Part shown: positions 1-6,761 of the stretch, piece by piece | Numbering within the stretch: position 1 is the first letter of the stretch | How the letters are laid out: the number at the start of each line of letters is the position of its first letter | The notes under the pieces: model-generated | Told to the model about the DNA's origin: nothing | Seen by the model: only the letters and a program-made list of their open reading frames with translations | The model's database searches: none | Origin: Candidatus Hydrogenedentota bacterium | GTDB taxonomy: Bacteria; Hydrogenedentota; Hydrogenedentia; Hydrogenedentales; SLHB01 | DNA: 7,332 nt | Direction: 5' to 3' | Assembly: GCA_026387845.1 (NCBI GenBank) | Contig: JAPLKX010000383.1 | Location: 1-7,332 of the forward strand | Made by a program: the position numbers and the translations under genes

Positions 1-1
1 G

Positions 2-1195
2 CGCGAGCCGGGCGAGGTGATCAAGGGCGAACTCGACGCCGAGGACGCAACCGCCGCGGCCTCTTCCCTGATTGGCCGGGGGTACCACGTGATCCGCGTG
101 AGCGACGCGAACGCGTTGGCTGGGCGGCGCGTGCGGCTGCGGCTGGGGATGTGGGGCGGGCTGAAACGCCGCGATTTGGTGCGGTTCACGAGGGACACAT
201 CGAGCCTGCTTCGGGCGGGCCTGCCGCTATCGCAGGCGCTCGTGACGCTGCGGAACAGGGCGGGCAAATCGGGCTGGCGGGCCGTGTTGGGCGGGTTGCG
301 CGCACGGCTCGAAGACGGCCAGACCTTTTCGCAGGCGCTGGCCGCGTATCCAAACATTTTCGATGCCATGTACGTGAACCTGGTGCGGGCCGGGGAGGAG
401 AGCGGCAAGCTGATCGAGGTGCTGACGCGCCTTGCGGACCTCGGCGAGAAACGCGACGAGATCCAGGCGCGGGTGAAAATGGCGATGGTGTACCCGGCGG
501 TGATGCTGGTAGTCGGGATTGCGACGGTCTTCGTGATGGTGAGTTTCGTTGTGCCGATGTTCACGAGCGTGTTCGAGGAGACCGGCCAGACGCTGCCGCT
601 GGTGACGCGGATGCTGGTGGCGGTCAGCCATTTCATGGCGAAATGGTGGGCGGCCGTGATTGGCGGCGTATGTGTCGGGGTATTTCTGGCGGGGCGATAC
701 ATTAAGACGCGCCCAGGCAGGCGGATGTTGGACGGGCTGGCGTTGCGCGCCCCGCTGGTGGGGCGTGTGTTGCGGCAGTACGAGATCGGGGCGTTTGCGC
801 GGACGCTCGGGACGCTGCTGGGTTCCGGGATACCGGTGGTGAGCGCGTTGAACATCACGGCATCAACCTTGCGCAACACCCGGTACAGCGAGGCCGTCCG
901 CTCCATGGTGGCGGAAGTGCGGGAAGGCGGCCTGGTCAGCGCGTCCGTGGGCGCGTGTGCCCTGTTCCCGGAATCCGTGGCGAACGTGCTCGGGGTTGGC
1001 GAGCAGACGGGCGATATCGCGGGGGCGTTTCACCAGCTTGCGGACGAAAATGAGCGCGATATCGACCGGGAAGTGAAGGTGATGATGACGTTGATGGAAC
1101 CGCTGATGATCGTCCTGATGGGGCTGGTGGTCGGGTTTATCGTAATCGCCATGCTGCTGCCCATTTTCAGCCTCGGCGACGCCATACAAATGTAG
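2..1195 (+). CDS. Type II secretion / type IV pilus inner-membrane platform protein, GspF/PilC family (5' partial)
   Basis: Polytopic inner-membrane platform protein that, in this family, couples the assembly ATPase (GspE/PilB) to pseudopilus or pilus assembly. The frame is open to the left edge: codons from position 2 read REPGE before the GTG at 17, and REPGEVIKGELDAEDATAAA matches the family's N-terminal G-x-x-x-x-G-x-(I/L)-x-A pattern, so the GTG is probably internal and the true start lies upstream. Counting from that GTG, two T2SSF repeats are visible, about residues 55-180 and 257-383. Each has the F/A-R-x-L-(x)n-GxP core (FTRDTSSLLRAGLPL; FARTLGTLLGSGIPV) and the GE-x-(S/T)-G motif (AGEESGKL; VGEQTGDI). 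Hydrophobic segments lie near 160-180, 211-226 and 361-383, and the protein ends with the usual LPIFSLGDAI. GspF and PilC cannot be separated without the upstream genes. The stop TAG is at 1193-1195, with no clear terminator after it. Confidence 0.88.
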   Translation, partial: REPGEVIKGELDAEDATAAASSLIGRGYHVIRVSDANALAGRRVRLRLGMWGGLKRRDLVRFTRDTSSLLRAGLPLSQALVTLRNRAGKSGWRAVLGGLRARLEDGQTFSQALAAYPNIFDAMYVNLVRAGEESGKLIEVLTRLADLGEKRDEIQARVKMAMVYPAVMLVVGIATVFVMVSFVVPMFTSVFEETGQTLPLVTRMLVAVSHFMAKWWAAVIGGVCVGVFLAGRYIKTRPGRRMLDGLALRAPLVGRVLRQYEIGAFARTLGTLLGSGIPVVSALNITASTLRNTRYSEAVRSMVAEVREGGLVSASVGACALFPESVANVLGVGEQTGDIAGAFHQLADENERDIDREVKVMMTLMEPLMIVLMGLVVGFIVIAMLLPIFSLGDAIQM

Positions 1196-1245
1196 GCCTG
1201 TTCAGACTATTCAATGCGGGCATTCCCCCACTCTGGCGTGATTTG

Positions 1246-1264
1246 TTGAAACAACTGTTTTCAA
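1246..1264 (+). promoter_or_regulatory. Imperfect palindrome, likely MarR operator
   Basis: The 19 bases TTGAAACAACTGTTTTCAA form an inverted repeat: outer arms TTGAAA/TTTCAA are perfect, an inner A/T pair also matches, and the axis is the C at 1255. It covers the -35 box and part of the spacer. MarR-family dimers typically bind palindromes of about this size within their own promoters, so binding here would block RNA polymerase. A smaller inverted repeat, TTGTT-GA-AACAA (1243-1254), overlaps its left half. That this protein binds here is inference from position and symmetry. Confidence 0.55.
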
Positions 1265-1275
1265 GGACATATAAT
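1246..1275 (+). promoter_or_regulatory. Sigma70-type promoter of the marR-efflux operon
   Basis: TTGAAA at 1246-1251 and a perfect TATAAT at 1270-1275 are separated by 18 bases, in an AT-rich patch of otherwise GC-rich DNA. The -10 box ends 41 bases before the regulator's ATG. This is the only good promoter seen between the GspF-like gene and the end of the window, which fits one transcript for all four downstream genes. Transcription itself is inferred, not observed. Confidence 0.7.
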
Positions 1276-1304
1276 TCGTCTGGCAAACTAATCGTCTGCC
1301 CCGC

Positions 1305-1309
1305 GAGGA
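1305..1309 (+). promoter_or_regulatory. Ribosome binding site of the MarR-family gene
   Basis: GAGGA lies 7 bases before the ATG at 1317 and supports that start. Confidence 0.6.
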
Positions 1310-1316
1310 TGCAGCC

Positions 1317-1781
1317 ATGACCACCGACAAAGAGAAATTGGAGTTGGCGCGCGTTGTCAACAAGACGCAGCACCTTTTGCATCACGCGTTTTTGCGGGGC
1401 GTGTTCAGCGTGTTGGACGCGCATAATCTGCCGGTGCTGACGCCGGCCCAGGTGCACATGGTGATGACGGTTCGTCAGCAGCGGGAGGTGACTCTCAAGC
1501 AATTGGCGTCGGCGCTGCATGTCAAGGCGCCGGCCGCATCCGCGATGGTGGAGCGGCTGGTGGAGATGGGCATATTGACGCGGGAGGAGAACCCGACGGA
1601 TCGGCGCGAGGTGCTGGTCAAAGTATCGGCGAAGGACGAATCGCACATGCAGGCGATGGAACGCCGGCATTTGCAGTTTGCCATGGAGCTTATCGACAAG
1701 ATCGGGATGAAAGATGCGCGGTTGTGGGCAGGCCTGTGCAGGCGGATAGGCGCAGCGCTGGCACAGGAAGAGAATTTGTGA
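1317..1781 (+). CDS. MarR-family transcriptional regulator
   Basis: A 154-residue winged-helix regulator, the usual length for the family. The N-terminal helix (about 5-35) and the C-terminal helices (about 105-150) would form the dimer interface. The winged helix-turn-helix spans about residues 58-104: VTLKQLASALHVKAPAASAM is the helix-turn-helix, LVEMGILTRE follows it, and NPTDRREVLVKVS is the wing with the family's conserved D-R-R (D95, R96, R97). The only cysteine is C141 near the C-terminus, so an OhrR-style N-terminal cysteine peroxide sensor is unlikely and a small-molecule ligand is more probable. The gene has its own promoter with an overlapping palindrome and sits 46 bases upstream of the adaptor gene in the same direction. 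It is therefore most likely a local repressor of itself and the pump, like MexR-type regulators. Its ligand cannot be told from the sequence. Confidence 0.93.
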   Translation: MTTDKEKLELARVVNKTQHLLHHAFLRGVFSVLDAHNLPVLTPAQVHMVMTVRQQREVTLKQLASALHVKAPAASAMVERLVEMGILTREENPTDRREVLVKVSAKDESHMQAMERRHLQFAMELIDKIGMKDARLWAGLCRRIGAALAQEENL

Positions 1782-1814
1782 AAGCGAGTACGTAAAGGGT
1801 TTGATCCCGTAGGC

Positions 1815-1819
1815 AGGGA
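1815..1819 (+). promoter_or_regulatory. Ribosome binding site of the adaptor gene
   Basis: AGGGA lies 8 bases before the ATG at 1828. The 46-base gap after the regulator's TGA (1779-1781) holds no convincing terminator or promoter, so co-transcription with the regulator is expected. Confidence 0.55.
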
Positions 1820-1827
1820 AAACACAC

Positions 1828-3054
1828 ATGAAAAAGAGCACGGCCTATTTGTGGATTGTGATGATCATAGCGGCGGGCGCACCGGGCGCCGAAGCCCAAG
1901 GCCCGCCCGGACGCAACCTGCCCCCGCCGGAGGTTACCCTGGCAACCGTGGAATTGAAGACGGTGCCGGTAACCTACGAGTTCGTGGGCCTGACGCAGGC
2001 GTCAAAGACGGTTGAGGTGCGGGCCCGCGTCCAGGGTTTCTTGGAGACGCGTGATTTCCAGGAGGGCGCATACCTCAACGAAGGCGACCGGCTTTTTACA
2101 ATTGATCCGCGATCATTCAAGGCGGACAAAGAAATCGCGGCAGCCCAAATGGAACAGGCGGAGGCCCGGGTGAGGCTCGCCGAGCAGGAGGTGAAACGGT
2201 TGCAGTCGGTGACGCAGCCGGGCGCGATTACGCAGAGCGACCTCGATCAGAAACTGGCGGAACAGTCGATGGCGTCGGCGGCCTTGCGCCTGGCGCGCGC
2301 CCAGCTTGCAAAAGCCGACCTTGAACTCAGCTACACCACGGTTACCGCGCCGCTCACTGGATTCGTTGCCAAGGCCCTGAAGGAGATCGGGAGCCTCGTC
2401 GACAGCGGGCAGAACAGCCTGCTCACCGTGATGCAGCAAGTGGACCCGTTGTATGTAAGTTTCCAGGTCACTGAGAGCGATTACCTGACGTGGAAACGCG
2501 AGCAGAAGAACGGCCAGTTGGTGTTGCCGCCGGAGATGAAGACGCCGCAGGTCCAGATCACCCTGGCGGACGGCACGCCGTTCGATGCCACAGGCGCACT
2601 GGATTTCGAGAGCGTCATTTTTAACACGCAGACAGGCCAGGTCGAGTTGCGGGCCACGTTTAATAACGAAGGCAAAACACTGAAGCCCGGGCAGTTTGTG
2701 AAGGTGCACCTGCAAGGATGGCAGCGGCCGAATGCGCTCACGGTGCCGCGGCGGGCGGTCGGCGAATCGCCGGAAGGCGCGTACGTGTACGTTGCCGGCG
2801 CGGACAGCAAGGCGGAGCGGCGGGCGGTGAAGCTTGGCGCGTGGGCCGGCACTGACTGGATCGTGCTGGACGGGCTCAAAGAGGGGGAGCAAGTGATTGT
2901 CGATGGGCTCACCAAAGTCCGGCCCGGGGCGGCAGTGAGCACGGGTCCGGCTGGGTCCGCACCCGGTGGGCCGGTGGCGTCCGGCGCACCGGCGGCGCCC
3001 GCCGCTCCCGTGGCGCCCGCCGCTCCCGTGGCGGCTGATGGGGAGCGGAAGTAA
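1828..3054 (+). CDS. RND efflux periplasmic adaptor subunit (membrane fusion protein, AcrA/MexA family)
   Basis: A 408-residue adaptor that would link the inner-membrane RND pump to the outer-membrane channel. Residues 1-23 look like a Sec signal peptide: MKK, then a hydrophobic core, then A-E-A before Q24. There is no lipobox cysteine, so unlike AcrA and MexA it is predicted to be non-lipidated. Domains in order: first lipoyl half about 62-93 (VEVRARVQGFLETRDFQEGA, then GDRLFTIDP); alpha-helical hairpin about 97-165, rich in Ala, Gln and Glu; second lipoyl half about 166-200 with the family motif TTVTAPLTGFVA; beta-barrel about 206-300; membrane-proximal domain about 300-370. The tail from 371 is Ala/Pro/Gly-rich and includes a duplicated APAAPV unit. 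It is followed directly by the RND gene with a one-base overlap. The hairpin is of the short type that meets NodT/OprM-like channels, in keeping with the gene at 6154. Substrate is not predictable. Confidence 0.95.
   Translation: MKKSTAYLWIVMIIAAGAPGAEAQGPPGRNLPPPEVTLATVELKTVPVTYEFVGLTQASKTVEVRARVQGFLETRDFQEGAYLNEGDRLFTIDPRSFKADKEIAAAQMEQAEARVRLAEQEVKRLQSVTQPGAITQSDLDQKLAEQSMASAALRLARAQLAKADLELSYTTVTAPLTGFVAKALKEIGSLVDSGQNSLLTVMQQVDPLYVSFQVTESDYLTWKREQKNGQLVLPPEMKTPQVQITLADGTPFDATGALDFESVIFNTQTGQVELRATFNNEGKTLKPGQFVKVHLQGWQRPNALTVPRRAVGESPEGAYVYVAGADSKAERRAVKLGAWAGTDWIVLDGLKEGEQVIVDGLTKVRPGAAVSTGPAGSAPGGPVASGAPAAPAAPVAPAAPVAADGERK
2994..3033 (+). repeat. 18-base tandem repeat in the adaptor C-terminal tail
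   Basis: The unit GGCGCCCGCCGCTCCCGT occurs twice without mismatch (2994-3011 and 3012-3029), followed by the first four bases of a third copy. Each copy encodes six residues of an Ala/Pro/Val tail (APAAPV), so a change in copy number would lengthen or shorten the tail without shifting the frame. Confidence 0.9.
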
Positions 3055-3056
3055 TG
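3041..3056 (+). promoter_or_regulatory. Translational-coupling junction, adaptor to RND pump
   Basis: The adaptor's TAA (3052-3054) and the pump's ATG (3054-3056) share one base in TAATG. GGGAG at 3041-3045 is 8 bases before the ATG and serves as ribosome binding site inside the adaptor gene. Ribosomes ending the adaptor can restart on the pump, which suits two partners needed together. Confidence 0.7.
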
Positions 3057-6000
3057 TCTCGTTTTTTCATAGACCGGCCCATCTTTGCGATGGTGCTTTC
3101 GATCGCGATCGTGCTTTGCGGCCTGGTATCACTATATTTCCTGCCGATCGAGTCTTCGCCGCAAATCGTTCCGCCGACGGTGATGATCAGCGCGGCTTAT
3201 CCGGGCGCGGACGCCGAAACCGTCATGCAATGCGTGGCGACGCCCATCGAGCAGGAACTGAGCGGGATTCCGAACCTCCTGTACTACCAATCGCAAAGCG
3301 CGAATGACGGCAGCCTCTCGATTACGTTGTCGTTCGAGATCGGCACGAACCTCGATATCGCGGCCGTGGAGGTCCAAAACCGGCTGAAGCGGGCCGAGCC
3401 GCGGCTGCCCGAACAGGTGATACGTCAGGGAACGATGATCGACAAGCGGATGAACACGTTCCTCGGGATCGTGGCGCTGCAATCCGACAAGCCCGAGCAT
3501 GACGCCCTGTACCTGAGTAATTACGCAACAATCTACATGATCGACACGATCAAGCGCGTGCAGGGCGTCGGGCAGTGCATGGTATTCGGCGGCAAAGACT
3601 ATTCGATGCGGATCTTGTTGAACCCGGACCGGCTCATGCTGAAGGGGCTTGCGGTGAGCGACGTGGCGCAGGCGATCCGCGAGCAAAACGGCCTGTATGC
3701 GGCGGGCGAGATCGGATCCGAGCCGAACCCGAACCCGCTCGAGTTCACGTATCCGGTGCTTGCGCCGGGCCGGTTGAAAACGCCCCAACAGTTTGAAGAC
3801 ATCATCCTGAGCGCGCGGCCCGACGGGTCGATGGTGAAGCTGAAAGACGTCGGCCAGGTCCAATTGGGCGCGCTGGGCTATGGCACGGCGGGCCGATACA
3901 AGGGCCAGTCGACGGCCATCATGATCATCATCATGCAGCCGGGCGCCAACGCGTTGAACACGATGACGGGCGTCAAGAAAGCGCTGGACGAACTCCAGGC
4001 CGGGTTCCCGCAAGGCGTCCGGTATGAAATGCCGGTGGACATCACCAAGTTCATCAAGGTGTCGATCGAAGAGGTGGCGAAGACGTTCGCGGAAGCGACG
4101 CTTTTGGTGCTTGCGATCGTGTTGCTGTTCTTGGGGAGTTGGCGTGCGACGCTTATACCGCTGGTTGCGGTGCCCGTGTCGATTATCGGGACATTCACGG
4201 GCCTGATGGCGCTTGGTTTCTCGATCAACACGCTGACGCTGTTCGCACTGGTGCTCGCGATCGGAATCGTGGTCGATGACGCCATCATCGCGGTCGAGAA
4301 CGTCGAGCGGCTGATGCACGAGGAGCATCTCGAGCCGCGCGAGGCCACCATCAAAGCGATGAGCCAGGTGACGGGGCCAATCATTGCGAGCGTGCTTGTG
4401 CTGGCGGCGGTGTACCTGCCGGTGGCGTTTCTGGGCGGGAGCACGGGGGTGATGTACCGGCAGTTTGGGATCACGATAGCGATCGCGGTGGGCATTTCTG
4501 GGTTCGTGGCGTTGTCGCTGAGCCCGGCCCTGTGCCGGATGATGCTCAAGCCGAACCACAACAAGCTTTTTGTTTTCAGGTGGTTTGACGGCGCATTTCG
4601 CGGGTTTTCGCGGATGTTTGTGGGCAGTGCCCGGTTGGTGATCCGCGGCGGCGTTATTGCGATATGCCTGTTTGCGGGGTTGATCTGGGCGACTTACTCG
4701 CTGTTCAAGATAACGCCGACGGCGTTTGTTCCGCAGGAAGACCAGGGGTTCTTTATGATTGTGGCGAATCTGCCCCAGGGCGCGTCGCTGGACAGGACGA
4801 CGGCGGTGGTTAAGCAGATCGAAGAGTTCGTGTTGCAGCAGCCGGAGGTGGAGGGGATCGTGGCGTTGTGCGGCCAGGACATGCTCTCGGGGTCGGTCAG
4901 CCCTTCCGGCGCGACGATGTTCGTGAATCTGAAGTACTGGTCCGAACGCGAAGGCCCGGAACACGCCGCGGACGCGGTTGCGGGCAGGACTATGGGGCGA
5001 TTTATGGGACTGAAAGAGGCGATGGTGCTCGCGATTGTACCGCCGCCCATCTTTGGTCTTGGGCTGCGTGCCGGGTTCGAGGCGCAACTCGAGAGCCGCG
5101 GCAGCAGCGATGTCCGCCAACTGGCCGAGGTGATGAACGGTTTCGTGGGCGAACTGAACAAAGACCCGATGTTCTCGGGCGTTTCGGGCGTGCTCGATAT
5201 GGGCAAGCCGAAGATCCGGGTGAACCTGAACCACACCCGGGCGAAGTTGATGGGAATCCCGGTGGGCGAAGTGTACAACACGCTGCAGGCGTACCTGGGC
5301 TCGTATTACGTGAACGACTTCAGCATCTACGGGCGCGTGTACCGGGTGCAGTTGCAGGCGGACGCGCAGTTCCGCGAAAAGCCCGAGGATATCCGGAAGA
5401 TCCACGTCAGGAATTCGATGGGCGAGATGGTCGAGTTGGCGGGGATTCTGGATGTCAACATGGAATCCGGGCCGAACGTGGTGAGCCGGTTTAACAGTTT
5501 CTCGTCGGTGCAAATCACTGGCGCGCCCGCGCCCGGGATGAGCACGGGCCAGTGTATCAAGCGGGTGCAGGAAATTGCCGCGCGGGCGCTGCCCCCGGGA
5601 TACGCGCTCGAGTGGAGTTCGGGTTCCTACCAGGAGATCCGGGCGGGCAACCAGTCGATGTACGTGATCCTGTTTGGTTTGGTGATGGTGTTTCTGGTGC
5701 TGGCGGCGCAATACGAGAAATGGTCGCTGCCGTTTGCGGTGCTGATGGCGGTGCCGTTTGGCGCGTTCGGCGCGTTCTTGTCGGTGTTTTTGCGCAAATC
5801 GACGGGTGACATTTATTTTCAGATCGGCCTGCTGACGCTGATCGGCCTGGCGGCGAAGAACGCGATCCTGATTGTTGAGTTCTGCTCGAAACTGCGCGAA
5901 TCCGGCATGGGCATTATCGAGGCGGCGATGACCGCGGCCCGGATTAGGCTGCGGCCCGTCATGATGACGGCAATCAGCACGATCCTAGGCGCGCTGCCAC

Positions 6001-6761
6001 TGCTGCTGAGCACGGGCGCCGGCGCGTCGGGCCGGCATTCGATCGGCGGGAGCGTCGTGGGCGGAATGATGACGGCGACGTTCCTGGCGGTGTTTTTCGT
6101 GCCGCTGTTTTTCGTGATCATCCAGTGGACGAGCGAGTTGGGCGGCCGGCGAAAACGCGTTCCAGCCGCCGCCGCGCCTCCGCCAATACCCCAATTGGAA
6201 GCAAAGCCCGCAGAAACCCGAATGGTGGACCGAGTTCACCGATCCGACCCTCGAGTCGCTGGTATCGCGCGCAGTCGAATCCAATTTCGACCTCAAGATT
6301 GCCGAGAGCCGCATCCGAGAGGCCCGGGCCAACCTGCAAATCACGCGGGCGGGCCTGTGGCCGCAGGTAAATGCGGGAGCATCCTACCAGCGCTCCCAGT
6401 CCAAGGCCGTGAGTCCCGCCAACGGCGGCAGCAAGCCGGGATTGTCGGCGACGGTTTCACAGCAGGGCCTCTCGGTAACCGCGACGCCCTCAGGCCCCAC
6501 AGGCCCCAGCGTGACGGTTGTGCCGGACCTGACAGGCGGCGGAAATTCGCGTGTGACAGTGAACTCGGGCGCATCGGCGCAGAAGGTCGACCGGCAGAGC
6601 GACCTGTTCCCGGCGGGATTCGATGCCAGTTGGGAGTTGGACGTTTTCGGAGGGACGCGGCGGGCGGCCGAAGCGGCCCGGGCCGAGGTGGAAGCCGCGC
6701 AGGAAAATCGCAATGCGGTGCTGACGACGCTTGTGGCGGAGGTCGCAAGCAACTATTTTGA
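3054..6761 (+). CDS. RND efflux pump, HAE1 (AcrB/MexB) family; genuine pump sequence probably ends near 6150
   Basis: Inner-membrane proton-driven efflux pump, expected to act as a trimer. The start (SRFFIDRPIFAMVLS) matches the AcrB N-terminus. The proton-relay residues are present: D408 and D409 in GIVVDDAIIAVEN (AcrB D407/D408) and K935 in GLAAKNAILIVEF (AcrB K940). Other family hallmarks are SAAYPGADAETV, RATLIPLVAVPVSIIGTF, FSINTLTLFALVLAIGIVVD and GGSTGVMYRQF. F136 and F178 of the drug pocket are conserved at the same numbers as in AcrB. Two periplasmic porter regions follow TM1 and TM7, as usual. The last membrane helix ends near Q1024, then comes GGRRKR. AcrB is 1049 residues, yet this frame has no stop until 6759. 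Residues from about 1034 to 1235 are Arg/Gly/Pro-rich, resemble no pump sequence, and overlie the outer-membrane-factor gene in another frame. See the junction entry. Confidence 0.93.
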   Translation: MSRFFIDRPIFAMVLSIAIVLCGLVSLYFLPIESSPQIVPPTVMISAAYPGADAETVMQCVATPIEQELSGIPNLLYYQSQSANDGSLSITLSFEIGTNLDIAAVEVQNRLKRAEPRLPEQVIRQGTMIDKRMNTFLGIVALQSDKPEHDALYLSNYATIYMIDTIKRVQGVGQCMVFGGKDYSMRILLNPDRLMLKGLAVSDVAQAIREQNGLYAAGEIGSEPNPNPLEFTYPVLAPGRLKTPQQFEDIILSARPDGSMVKLKDVGQVQLGALGYGTAGRYKGQSTAIMIIIMQPGANALNTMTGVKKALDELQAGFPQGVRYEMPVDITKFIKVSIEEVAKTFAEATLLVLAIVLLFLGSWRATLIPLVAVPVSIIGTFTGLMALGFSINTLTLFALVLAIGIVVDDAIIAVENVERLMHEEHLEPREATIKAMSQVTGPIIASVLVLAAVYLPVAFLGGSTGVMYRQFGITIAIAVGISGFVALSLSPALCRMMLKPNHNKLFVFRWFDGAFRGFSRMFVGSARLVIRGGVIAICLFAGLIWATYSLFKITPTAFVPQEDQGFFMIVANLPQGASLDRTTAVVKQIEEFVLQQPEVEGIVALCGQDMLSGSVSPSGATMFVNLKYWSEREGPEHAADAVAGRTMGRFMGLKEAMVLAIVPPPIFGLGLRAGFEAQLESRGSSDVRQLAEVMNGFVGELNKDPMFSGVSGVLDMGKPKIRVNLNHTRAKLMGIPVGEVYNTLQAYLGSYYVNDFSIYGRVYRVQLQADAQFREKPEDIRKIHVRNSMGEMVELAGILDVNMESGPNVVSRFNSFSSVQITGAPAPGMSTGQCIKRVQEIAARALPPGYALEWSSGSYQEIRAGNQSMYVILFGLVMVFLVLAAQYEKWSLPFAVLMAVPFGAFGAFLSVFLRKSTGDIYFQIGLLTLIGLAAKNAILIVEFCSKLRESGMGIIEAAMTAARIRLRPVMMTAISTILGALPLLLSTGAGASGRHSIGGSVVGGMMTATFLAVFFVPLFFVIIQWTSELGGRRKRVPAAAAPPPIPQLEAKPAETRMVDRVHRSDPRVAGIARSRIQFRPQDCREPHPRGPGQPANHAGGPVAAGKCGSILPALPVQGRESRQRRQQAGIVGDGFTAGPLGNRDALRPHRPQRDGCAGPDRRRKFACDSELGRIGAEGRPAERPVPGGIRCQLGVGRFRRDAAGGRSGPGRGGSRAGKSQCGADDACGGGRKQLF
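6118..6192 (+). other. Out-of-frame junction between the RND pump and outer-membrane factor
   Basis: The pump frame has no stop here, and the next gene is in the +1 frame. Third codon positions in the pump frame are mostly G/C up to about 6149 and then become A/T-rich. In the +1 frame they are mixed before about 6150 and mostly G/C after it. The switch falls at CGGCGAAAACG (6147-6157), containing AAAA at 6152-6155. With one A fewer, the reading would be continuous: GGRRNAFQPPPRLRQYPNWK. No start codon, ribosome site or hydrophobic signal segment lies in the +1 frame between its last stop (6115-6117) and the conserved WW at 6223-6228. A sequencing or assembly indel, a true frameshift mutation in a fusion gene, or a deletion joining two genes would each explain this. 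Confidence 0.75.

Noticed and set aside
1213..1224. AATGCGGGCATT inverted repeat as a terminator after the GspF-like gene
   Set aside because: The stem is five pairs with a two-base loop, and no T-tract follows.
3917..3936. ATCATGATCATCATCATG as a microsatellite
   Set aside because: It is a short run of Ile/Met codons within conserved pump sequence and needs no other explanation.
3132..5711. An 859-codon open frame on the minus strand opposite the RND gene
   Set aside because: Its product is His/Arg/Gln-rich with no recognisable motifs. Long antisense frames are expected opposite high-GC genes.
6125..6370. A small frame starting at GTG 6125 as a separate gene or as the missing start of the channel
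   Set aside because: It is in the third frame, has no signal peptide or ribosome site, and its product is Arg/Ser-rich without similarity to anything recognised.
6192..6761. The C-terminal ~190 residues of the RND frame as a novel domain of the pump
   Set aside because: The stretch is Arg/Gly/Pro-rich, shows no pump-like or domain-like pattern, has poor third-position GC, and overlies clear outer-membrane-factor coding sequence in the +1 frame.
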